Program-made: the position numbers and the translations under genes | The notes under the pieces: model-generated | What the model was told of the DNA's origin: nothing | Seen by the model: only the letters and a program-made list of their open reading frames with translations | The model's database searches: none | NCBI GenBank assembly: GCA_031216445.1 | Contig: CM062200.1 | Span: 2,307,501 to 2,371,500 of the forward strand | Reading direction: 5' to 3' | DNA length: 64,000 nt | Origin: Lateolabrax maculatus | Taxonomy: Eukaryota > Chordata > Actinopteri > Acropomatiformes > Lateolabracidae | Shown here: positions 60,301-64,000 of the stretch, piece by piece | How the letters are laid out: each line of letters starts with the position of its first letter | Numbering within the stretch: the stretch's first letter is position 1

Positions 60301-61453
60301 GACAAAGTACTCAGAGTAGATACAAGCACAGCAGTTTTAACAGCTTTTGACCCATTAATCAGGGAAAATACCTGCGCGGACGTGCATACCTGTTACCATG
60401 GTTACCGAATGACTTGCATAAATATATATATATGGCTTATACAGATGAATTATGAGGTCGCTTCCTGAACAGATTTCACGATCAGCAGATAGAGTTATTG
60501 GTAGTTTAGCTTCTGAAATCATCGATTTGACGTCATAAAATCCGGTGGTTGATTCCTTTGATTTCACACCACAAACGTCACCGTTTTCAAGCGGTTTCAG
60601 TTCGGTTGTTTGGTCCGCACACAGGTTAACCGAAATCAAACAGGTGAAAGCACCCTAAGTATGACCCTGTTCTGTACCTGTTTTTCTGTGTACTCTCTGT
60701 ACTTTGTTTGTTTTAGCATCTGTATTTCTCATGTTAACAGTTTATATGATGTACTGTTCTGTATCCTGCAGGCTCACACCACATTATACATTTTTGAATT
60801 AGGAAAACCTTTTTCACCTTTACATATAAAATGTATATATTTGTGTATTGTATTTCCTGACTTTCTGTGAAATAAACTGCTTCCACGATAAACAATAATA
60901 TGCATGATTATGGAATGGTAAAGTATGTCTACTGGCCCTTCAGGAGGCTTGCAGGAAATGGCAGAATAATCCAACCTTCAGTGTGTGAGATCTTGCTCAC
61001 TATATGTAATATTAATGAGGATTTTAGTGACAAGACCACCACTGATGCAGTTATAATAATACCCATGTTTCCCTGGCAAAGCATTGTTTGTTATTTTGTT
61101 TGTTGATGTCAGCTAATTAGGTGGAAGACGTGTGCGAGGAGCTACCTGTCGTCCAGGAGCAGCGGAGCCCTGCGACATGCTGCCGGGGCTGTTGGAGTAT
61201 TTGTTTTTCTGGAGATCCATAAGGGCGTCCCGCTGGCGCTCGATGTCCGCCTTGTGAATGCTGTTCAGGGCCTCCAGGCTCTTGGCGGCCACCGAGTTGT
61301 GCCGGCGGTCCAGCGAGGACGACGTGAACCCCCCGTTGGTGTTGTCGGGGAAGCGCCGGGCCCCGCGGCCGCCGCCGGCTGCCAGGGTGTGGTAATCCCG
61401 CGGGAACTCGGCATCACCGGCAGAGATCATGGGACCCTTTCTCTTCTCTCGAC
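15063..61453 (-). CDS. srcin1: SRC kinase signalling inhibitor 1 (p140Cap) adaptor, 16 exons, 5' end missing
   Basis: SRCIN1/p140Cap is a neuronal and epithelial adaptor that binds Src and Csk, restrains Src and links to the synaptic actin cytoskeleton. Sixteen minus-strand exons join in phase to about 1,191 residues ending in a stop; the initiator exon is not seen. In order: N-terminal conserved segment (ISAGDAEFPRDYHTL), a LETMSE-containing segment, an AIP3/Bud6-like region (ILFLQLGEETRRV to VIKIY), the tyrosine motifs EPIYG and IYADPY (counterparts of the EPLYA and EGLYA motifs of mammalian p140Cap), a Ser/Pro/His/Gly-rich exon, coiled-coil exons (MEAMEKQIASLTG onward), the VVLRVEVEAVKFLKEEP block, AAERDWEEK, the proline-rich SKSPPPPPPRRSFPS and a basic C-terminus. 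Detail fits SRCIN1 better than its paralogue KIAA1217 (for example DINRLLEETQAEL). Teleosts often keep a and b copies; I cannot tell which this is. Confidence 0.93.
15332..15360 (+). repeat. Transposon-end-like motif
   Basis: CACTACATGGCCAAAAGTAT then GTGGACACC, matching the motif at 52160. I see no partner end nearby. Confidence 0.4.
16358..16367 (-). other. srcin1: Candidate 10-nt frame-switching exon between exons O and P
   Basis: The ten bases GCTGTGAGCA are flanked by a strong acceptor (TTTTTTTGCCTTGCAG) and a strong donor (GTGAGT) on the minus strand. Inclusion would add AVS plus one base and shift exon P into a different frame that stays open to 14893. Exons this small are rare, so this may be a chance arrangement. 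Confidence 0.2.
17047..17196 (-). CDS. srcin1: srcin1 exon O
   Basis: Exactly 50 codons: MEEDGDMPKTLVKLRRTPSD, then PRPASTPPV and the acidic end DEDDEEKIIAELE. It matches mammalian VKLRRAVSEVARPASTPP. The acceptor is CATTTTAAG and the donor GTGCGA; phase 0 at both ends. The mammalian stretch before VKLRR (SAFIKKAESEE) is not evident. Confidence 0.93.
17290..17470 (+). mobile_element. hAT-type non-autonomous repeat, copy 3
   Basis: Contains ATATCTTTGGGTTGTGGACT, then GAAGACGTCAC, TTTTTCACTATTTTCTGTCA and ends GTTGCAGCCCTT. It lies inside srcin1 intron N-O. Confidence 0.7.
17866..18115 (+). mobile_element. ACTTTTACTC-type dispersed repeat, copy A
   Basis: Starts TATTGTACTTTTTACTCC and ends GAGTAAGGATCTGAATACTT, a pattern I recall as a common fish repeat. 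A related copy lies at 21690-21840. Confidence 0.5.
18585..18945 (+). mobile_element. Dispersed repeat carrying a CTCF-like motif
   Basis: Blocks CAGCAGGGGGCGACTCCACT, AAGAAGTCAGATTGTATAGA, TTTTCCTAATGAGTTTATGG and CGATAAAGCAGCGTATGCTT in that order match a widespread fish repeat from memory. An open frame across 18715-18951 is incidental. Confidence 0.65.
19087..19229 (-). CDS. srcin1: srcin1 exon N (SH3-binding proline-rich segment)
   Basis: Encodes VDLSVTRYRTEKPSKSPPPP with PPRRSFPSAHGLTTNRTGEV after it. In mammals this C-terminal proline-rich motif is the SH3 docking region (vinexin reported). The acceptor is GTTCACAG and the donor GTGAGG; phases are 1 in and 0 out. Confidence 0.96.
19345..19678 (-). 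CDS. srcin1: srcin1 exon M (AAERDWEEK helix and Thr/Pro-rich tail)
   Basis: Encodes AAERDWEEKRASLTQFSAQD and INRLLEETQAELMKAIPDLD, very close to mammals, then a Pro/Thr/Ser-rich tail ending GAGSHRGS. The acceptor is TATGTCAG and the donor GTGGGT; phases are 0 in and 1 out. Confidence 0.94.
19995..20283 (-). CDS. srcin1: srcin1 exon L (acidic Ser/Pro block)
   Basis: Encodes QVTEGVWKSPEDLSGQSQKR, then SSDLDILNSPPLSLADLS, ending ADKSVSAE. The acceptor is TATGTACAG. Two in-phase donors are possible: GTCAGA after SAE (19995, gives the mammal-like join VSAE-AAERDW) or GTAATC nine bases on (19986, adds VRL). Phases are 2 in and 0 out for either. Confidence 0.88.
20284..22149 (-). other. srcin1: srcin1 intron K-L
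   Basis: About 1.08 kb of this intron (20926-22003) lies between inverted copies of an AGGGCTGGGT motif and is probably an inserted element. Confidence 0.75.
20926..22003. mobile_element. Possible element bounded by inverted AGGGCTGGGT ends
   Basis: GCAGGGCTGGGTATC at about 20927 and its inverse form AACACCCAGCCCTC at about 21990-22003 flank roughly 1.08 kb. The interior includes an ACTTTTACTTGAGTAAAA block (21690-21840) related to 17.9 kb, suggesting nesting. No transposase frame is visible. Confidence 0.45.
22150..22297 (-). CDS. srcin1: srcin1 exon K
   Basis: Encodes FPSLQSKMRVVLRVEVEAVK and FLKEEPHRLDALLKRCNTM, nearly identical to the mammalian block. The acceptor is CCGTGCAG and the donor GTATAC; phases are 1 in and 2 out. 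Confidence 0.95.
23185..23390 (+). mobile_element. Interspersed repeat (ACCAAACGT family), longest copy
   Basis: GTTTTTACCAAACGTCACTC, GACTATTTTCAGTGGCGGAT and following sequence recur in parts at 47575-47660 and 52814-52857. The family is unnamed to me. Confidence 0.55.
23738..23868 (-). CDS. srcin1: srcin1 exon J (coiled coil)
   Basis: Encodes DLEKSVEELQRNSSVNHGLV and ELRMLGETLTELK, like mammalian NDLEKSVEKIQRD. The acceptor is CTCCACAG and the donor GTAAGC; phases are 2 in and 1 out. Confidence 0.94.
24943..25118 (-). CDS. srcin1: srcin1 exon I (coiled coil)
   Basis: Encodes LENQDSVLSLLRQTEAEL and EDPLQRQRLLVEEERLKYLN, ending QQL. The acceptor is GTGTCCCAG and the donor GTGAGT; phases are 0 in and 2 out. 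It contains the conserved DPLQRQR motif. Confidence 0.95.
25196..26010. mobile_element. Cluster of repeat remnants in srcin1 intron H-I
   Basis: Left end CCAGTTTATTAGGTACACCT (25197-25216); an (ATA)n tract at 25303-25330; a middle part with GCAGCTCAAAGTGCTTTACA, a dispersed fish repeat motif from memory; right end (25935-26005) sharing GGAGGATTTATTGCAGGACT with 4.59 kb. Probably nested or composite insertions; boundaries are approximate. Confidence 0.55.
25303..25330 (+). repeat. (ATA)n microsatellite
   Basis: About nine units in srcin1 intron H-I, inside the repeat cluster. Confidence 0.85.
26070..26087 (+). repeat. (CA)9 tract forming the exon H donor
   Basis: Read on the transcript strand it is (GT)9 starting with the donor GT of exon H. 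Confidence 0.9.
26088..26248 (-). CDS. srcin1: srcin1 exon H (coiled coil)
   Basis: Encodes TPSAPLALMPPPPSG, then VSRLQMQLHLQGLQQN and LRKQLSQLRNMQ, like mammalian AVSRLQMQLHLRGLQ. The acceptor is TTGGGCAG. The donor GT is the first unit of a (GT)9 repeat. Phases are 1 in and 0 out. Confidence 0.94.
27919..27942 (-). CDS. srcin1: Candidate srcin1 24-nt microexon (TGRTKKKK)
   Basis: Twenty-four bases lie between a CTTGTTTTAG acceptor and a GTAGCT donor. In the phase imposed by exons G and H it reads TGRTKKKK and leaves the downstream frame intact; skipping it gives the join DT-LTPSAP. Length divisible by three, very short size and a basic peptide are typical of neural microexons. No homologous insert is known to me, so use is inferred. 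Confidence 0.4.
28185..28225 (-). CDS. srcin1: srcin1 exon G (41 nt)
   Basis: A short exon encoding EKIESASDCSGTD, like mammalian SEKIEGSNG. The acceptor is CTTCCAG and the donor a perfect GTAAGT. Phases 2 in and 1 out match the neighbours exactly. Confidence 0.85.
29050..29075 (+). repeat. (TG)13 microsatellite beside the exon F donor
   Basis: CA repeat on the srcin1 transcript strand, beginning about six bases into the intron after exon F. Confidence 0.9.
29081..29170 (-). CDS. srcin1: srcin1 exon F (start of coiled-coil region)
   Basis: Encodes ERMEAMEKQIASLTGLLQRV and APEAESP, the most conserved helix of the SRCIN1/KIAA1217 family. The donor is GTGAGA, and a CA microsatellite starts at about intron position +6. 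Phases are 2 in and 2 out. Confidence 0.94.
29835..30784 (-). CDS. srcin1: srcin1 exon E (large Ser/Pro/His/Gly-rich exon)
   Basis: This 950-base exon opens with REMVYAPQDSSPNRRLSN and contains SAILERRDVKPDDE, IYADPY (counterpart of mammalian EGLYADPY), MRSLTSYTAAALQ, PPPSSPQKIPDM and SLRRDSVSSSVFGDSP, all recognisable SRCIN1 blocks. Between them are a His/Pro/Gln-rich segment (exon residues 57-90, 13 His in 34) and an 11-Gly run (residues 170-180). The segment is probably disordered. The high GC content creates long spurious frames on the opposite strand. Phases are 0 in and 2 out. Confidence 0.94.
32601..32627 (+). repeat. (CA)n microsatellite
   Basis: Thirteen CA units in srcin1 intron D-E. 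Confidence 0.9.
32844..32881 (+). repeat. (CA)n microsatellite
   Basis: About nineteen CA units, the longest pure dinucleotide tract in the window besides 57.28 kb. Confidence 0.9.
34622..34793 (-). CDS. srcin1: srcin1 exon D (AIP3/Bud6-like segment, second half; EPIYG motif)
   Basis: Encodes SPSTALLIKDETRNVFYELED, then VIKIYCKEPIYGTYPG and ending NGDLR. EPIYG sits where mammalian p140Cap has EPLYA, a phosphotyrosine motif linked to Csk binding; the Leu to Ile and Ala to Gly changes are conservative. The donor is GTAAGT; phases are 2 in and 0 out. Confidence 0.95.
35871..36000 (-). CDS. srcin1: srcin1 exon C (AIP3/Bud6-like segment, first half)
   Basis: Encodes ILFLQLGEETRRVHLTHE and LDTLRALIVHMFPQRLTM, near-identical to the mammalian protein. 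The acceptor is AAATGCAG and the donor GTATGC, with phases 1 in and 2 out. A 16-base homopolymer lies 51-66 bases upstream of the acceptor. Confidence 0.95.
36001..38071 (-). other. srcin1: srcin1 intron B-C
   Basis: Contains complementary homopolymer tracts (G16 at 36051-36066 and a C7-G-C8-like tract around 36173-36189, plus strand) close to exon C. No coding signal with family resemblance. Confidence 0.7.
38072..38273 (-). CDS. srcin1: srcin1 exon B
   Basis: Encodes TRTPRVTRLSP, then ADQASRVSFASAENLETMSE and GFNRMNRLRQSLPLARSSS, closely like the mammalian LADQAAKLSYASAESLETMSE stretch. The acceptor is CTCGCAG and the donor GTCTGT; the exon starts in phase 0 and ends in phase 1. The Arg/Ser-rich part resembles kinase-target sequence. 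Confidence 0.92.
40695..40915 (+). mobile_element. hAT-type non-autonomous repeat, copy 4
   Basis: Starts with ATAATTAGTCGATTAATG-type sequence, then AGGTTTCAGCTTCTTAAACG and GATGCTTTTTCTTTGTCAGA, the same block order as the other copies; the 3' part diverges. Confidence 0.6.
42728..42935 (+). mobile_element. hAT-type non-autonomous repeat, copy 5
   Basis: Contains TATCTTTGGGTTTTGCACTG, TTGGTGGAACAAAACCAGCA and a CACCTATTTTCTGACATTTT block, colinear with the copy at 17.3 kb. Confidence 0.65.
44503..44532 (+). repeat. CTTGCTCAAGGGCAC dispersed motif
   Basis: GGGGGTTAATTGCCTTGCTC followed by AAGGGCAC matches a short conserved block seen in dispersed fish repeats (recalled, not searched). Confidence 0.4.
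47575..47660 (+). mobile_element. ACCAAACGT-family repeat, partial copy
   Basis: Contains CAAACGTTACTCAAA and GACTATTTTCAGCCGCGGAT followed by TAATGCACATTTT, colinear with 23205-23280. Confidence 0.5.
50010..50430 (+). repeat. Three degenerate tandem copies of a CATGAATGTCTGT repeat
   Basis: Three successive units share a CATCCT-GGGGAC-ATGAAT-TGTG core (about 50033, 50166 and 50313) with ATGGCAATCCATC / ATGGCAAACCATC after the first and third. Spacing is about 130-150 bases. It resembles a common fish repeat. Confidence 0.6.
52156..52620 (+). mobile_element. Possible transposon remnant beginning TATGGCCAAAAGTAT
   Basis: TTATGGCCAAAAGTATATGG (52160-52179) is the same terminal-type motif as CATGGCCAAAAGTATGTGGA at 15338-15357, and an inverted form TGTCCAAAAACTTTTGGAAG lies at 46230-46249. 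The following sequence includes AAACATGAGCTCACAGATCT. Boundaries uncertain. Confidence 0.4.
52814..52857 (+). mobile_element. ACCAAACGT-family repeat, 5' fragment
   Basis: AAACAGCTGGTCACTGTGGT followed by TTTTACCAAACGTTACTCAA is almost identical to 23185-23222. Confidence 0.5.
53537..53740. mobile_element. 204-bp MITE with 14-bp terminal inverted repeats
   Basis: Left end GTAGGGTTGCAACG (53537-53550) and right end CGCTGCAACCCTAC (53727-53740) are inverted complements with one mismatch. The interior contains GGTATACTGTGAGACCAGTA and no coding capacity. An obvious target duplication is not visible. Confidence 0.75.
56008..56041 (+). repeat. (CAA)n microsatellite
   Basis: About eleven CAA units. 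Confidence 0.9.
57076..57094 (+). repeat. C19 homopolymer
   Basis: Nineteen consecutive C (G on the srcin1 strand). Confidence 0.9.
57275..57318 (+). repeat. (CA)n microsatellite, interrupted
   Basis: CA repeat with one AAA interruption near 57306. Confidence 0.9.
57480..58020 (-). promoter_or_regulatory. srcin1: Candidate intronic promoter/enhancer of srcin1
   Basis: A GC- and CpG-richer block (about 57480-57720), a (TC)10 tract, a perfect CArG box CCTTATATGG at 57985-57994 and an RFX X-box-like GTTGCCATGACGAC at 58005-58018. In minus orientation the two sites would lie upstream of the GC-rich block, as expected for an alternative srcin1 promoter. No first exon could be proven. Confidence 0.28.
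57771..57790 (+). repeat. (TC)10 tract
   Basis: Ten TC units within a longer pyrimidine-rich stretch next to the GC-rich block. Confidence 0.9.
58248..59330 (+). mobile_element. AAAGGAATAGTT-family repeat parts
   Basis: Left terminus TTAAAGGAATAGTTCACCAT at about 58249, GAGGCTGGCCTGGCTC near 58315, then at 59105-59330 CAGTCTTTATGCTGAGCTA and GAAAAGAAAGCAAATACATT followed by TTCCCCAAATGTTGAACTA. The order matches one dispersed family; the middle (58.4-59.08 kb) is unassigned, so this may be one expanded copy or two fragments. Confidence 0.5.
60224..60258 (+). repeat. (GAAATAAA)n tandem repeat
   Basis: Roughly four 8-bp units. Confidence 0.85.
61146..61453 (-). CDS. srcin1: srcin1 exon A (first visible coding exon)
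   Basis: The acceptor CTGCTGCAG precedes 61453 and the donor follows CAG at 61146 (GTAGCT). The exon begins with two bases completing a codon from an upstream exon, then REKRKGP and MISAGDAEFPRDYHTL, matching the LSADDAEYPREYRTL region of mammalian SRCIN1. It includes a Gly/Arg-rich stretch and RRHNSVAAKSLEALNSIHKAD. It ends in phase 0. The internal methionine is probably not the start, because the frame is open to the acceptor. Confidence 0.9.
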
Positions 61454-64000
61454 CTGCAGCAGGGGGGTCAGAGTGGGGGTGTAGGGACGGGGGGGTGGAG
61501 GTAAAGAGACAAGAGAGGGGAGGGGAGAAGGAGTGAGCAGTGAGACAACTAAAAATGATTTTGGTGACGGCCTCATATCATGTTTCTGATGGTCTATAAA
61601 TGCAAAATATTCTTTCAGGTAGCAAGTGGCTCATTGGTCAAGAACAAACTTTGAACATCAACTTTTAAGCGAACAAGGAAAAGAAGTCGTTAGGGGCATT
61701 TGAACATCTGCAATTCAGTGACTCCATCCATTGATGAAGAACATGTGATATGACTGAAAGCTCCAGAACATCTAAATGAACCATGAAGGGAGACTGCATG
61801 GAAGCAGTTTTGTAAATTGCTGTTTTCAAAGTCAAGAATGAATCTGAAGCTCAGTTTTAAACAAATCAATCATTGCAAAAACAAAATTGAAATAACAAAA
61901 ATACATAATTCGTTATTATTGGGGGTTCTTTTTAAGTGTGGATGGAACATACAGTAATGACAACATTATACAAATTTCATTAAAATGCCACTGACTAGAA
62001 AATAATAGAAGAAGAGAAAACTTCCCCATGGAGGAAATGTGACAGTTACAGGAGGACCAGCACATCACAACACTGGACAATATTTACAACAAAACATTTA
62101 GGACATCAGGACAAGAAATTGTCTTTTTTTTTCGTCATAGTTATGTTTTCTCTAGAATATAATGCAGATAAAGACAGTTTGAAAACCACGTATGTTTCGT
62201 CTGGATTGGATTTTGTGACCAGACAGGTGCTTTTAGGCCCTTTTGAACATGTTGGAGCTACCTTGAATGCACCCCTAAGCAGTGAAAATAGTTTCTGCTC
62301 AATCTCTGAACCCATCGGCGATCGTCGCACTGCAAATTTACAGTTCGATTAGCAACTTGCTTTTTGTCTGTATTTTAGGTCCAGATGACATTTCAGCAAC
62401 CAGACGCTTCCGATATAAAACTCTTGGTCCCTCGCCTACAGCACTCGATACACAGATCGGATCTGTTTGCAGATATTAGTTTCTGCTTACAGCTGCTGTA
62501 CCTCACGACAACTTAAATGAAAAAGTCAAGGCCAAGGTTTGTTCCCTCATCAGTAGATTTCAAGTCTCTGCAAGTTCATTTTCAAAGCTTTCTGAAATAA
62601 ATAGAAGCGACGGCTGCCTGAAAAGGTGTAAAATCTAAAACACACATGTGGTAAATAGTTAACAGGCAAAAGCATGGATAAGCAGATGTGTTGTGGTGCT
62701 TTAAATTGCTAATTACACTGTCAGTAAGTGAGATGTTTGGTGCTAAAATCACACTGTATTAGTAGTTAACAGGTTAGACCTTCAGGCATGTCAAGTGAGT
62801 AGCAGTGACGGTGTTAACGTGAGGGCTAAAAACGCTCCAGCAGTAACATCCATGTGTTGGTTTTGTCCTTGAGCAACCTGCACAGTGTATTAATGTCTAG
62901 AAGAAAAACTGTTTCTCCCTTAACACAAAGACACAGTCCTATTGTTCTATACACAAACACACACACAAGAAAAGACCACAAAAACACAAACACACCCCAA
63001 GCAATGTACCCTTTGTGAAAACAGCTGCAACATCTGTCTATTCCTACAACTGCAACTGTCCTGGGAACCTGGAGGCAAGAAAAAAAAACTGTTGCGCAGC
63101 AACGTCTCCTGCTATTATACGACAGCAGAACTGTCTCACGTGTGTGTCAAAATCAGTCGAGGAGAAGTGATATAAATGGGAATGACGTCTTCTTGTATGG
63201 GGACAGGTTTAGTGCCCTCTTGTGACCAGACACTTAAAGCACCGCCGACTGAAGGTGATCAGTTACAGTTAAACATTAGAGTGAGTTAGGTTTATTTTGC
63301 ACAATTTTAAAATAGACAGAGAAAGAAATACGGAAAGCAACGTGAAGTAAATAAATATAAATATATAATAATATAAAACAGTACTCGCTTAAATATGCTT
63401 TGTAAGATTTCATATTTTCTAACGTTGACTGTATTTACTATAAACAGCAACCGGAAATTAAGAGAGAAACACGGAAATGTAACAAACAACATGAGGTCAA
63501 AGGCAAATGTAAAGTATGTAGAATATATTAAGTGGTGGAACCTATTCAGGAGATGCAGTGATACTAAAATTTAAATAGGAGGTGAACATCAACTTTCCAG
63601 GCGCTTTGCTCTGACTACATACAACAAACGTCTTACTTCCTGTTTCTGTAGTTTGTTTTTTTAGATGCAAACTATAAATGATAAAACCTGTAGAGTGAGA
63701 GAGAGGCAGACAGAGTCTCTATACGTTATTGATCTGGGCTATAAGGTCTTCTTATTCGCCTGCAACAAAAGGTGCACTGCAGCAAGACCTTAAACTTCAT
63801 TATCTTGCACTTAAACTATGACGCAGCTTGAAACTCAGCTCCACACTACAGCCACTGATTCCCCACAAGGTAGAAGTTGCAGTATATTATATTTTTACTG
63901 CAAAGGTATCAAAGCCAGCATATGATAACAGCACACGGGGTAAACAGTATCTGTTACTGCCACTGATATATTGAATTATGTAGCGAGAAAGCAAATGCGT
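61454..64000 (-). other. srcin1: srcin1 intron upstream of exon A
   Basis: AT-rich sequence with no recognisable start exon; a small CA-rich patch occurs near 62947-62995. The initiator exon probably lies beyond the right edge. Confidence 0.6.

Larger units (their letters stand above)
38274..61145 (-). other. srcin1: srcin1 22.9-kb intron A-B
   Basis: A very long intron. It contains repeats (40.7, 42.7, 44.5, 47.6, 50.0-50.4, 52.1-52.8, 53.5, 58.2-59.3 kb), microsatellites (55.99, 57.27, 57.77, 60.22 kb), a GCC tract at 39.55 kb and a GC-rich promoter-like block at 57.48-58.02 kb. I found no nested protein-coding gene. The mammalian segment between exons A and B (WSFK region) was not located here. 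Confidence 0.75.

Noticed and set aside
61428..61430. Methionine in exon A as the srcin1 start codon
   Set aside because: The frame is open upstream to a good splice acceptor and the preceding residues align with the mammalian protein interior, so the start is probably in an earlier exon.
1..64000. CRISPR arrays, tRNA or rRNA genes
   Set aside because: No direct-repeat spacer arrays, cloverleaf-like sequences or rRNA-like conserved segments were noticed.

Overview
The window looks like vertebrate, probably percomorph-type teleost, genomic DNA. Genes are split by long AT-rich introns with GT-AG boundaries. CA, CAA, ATA and GAAATAAA microsatellites are frequent, and several interspersed sequences match dispersed families I recall from fish genomes. 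There are no operons or bacterial signals.

Most of the window (about 15.06-61.45 kb and probably beyond the right edge) is one minus-strand gene. I recognise it as srcin1, the SRC kinase signalling inhibitor 1 / p140Cap adaptor. I could place 16 coding exons whose splice phases join without a break into about 1,191 residues ending in a stop. The start codon and first exon lie upstream, outside the window or unrecognised. The protein runs from a conserved N-terminal segment through an AIP3/Bud6-like segment, a Tyr/Pro/Ser-rich low-complexity exon, a coiled-coil block, an acidic Ser/Pro block and a PPPPPPRR SH3-ligand segment to a basic C-terminus. Three splice-level observations stand out. A candidate in-frame 24-nt microexon would insert TGRTKKKK. 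A 10-nt candidate exon before the last exon would switch the C-terminus into another long open frame. CA and GT microsatellites sit directly at two donor sites that flank the 24-nt microexon.

At the left end (about 1.5-4.4 kb, minus strand) is a second, compact gene. It has a probable non-coding first exon, a 1.3 kb intron and one coding exon for a 320-residue protein with a very glycine-rich hydrophobic core. I do not recognise the family. Its presumed promoter carries an ETS/IRF composite (ISRE-like) site, which would fit an interferon-responsive gene. The first 400 bases may hold the terminal exon of a plus-strand gene entering from the left, but the support is weak.

The rest is intronic or intergenic DNA with many mobile-element remnants: five copies of one hAT-type non-autonomous family, a 204-bp MITE with clean inverted ends, paired fragments of several other families, and a repeat carrying a CTCF-like motif. 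A GC-rich block near 57.5-58.0 kb with CArG and RFX-like sites may be an intronic srcin1 promoter or enhancer.
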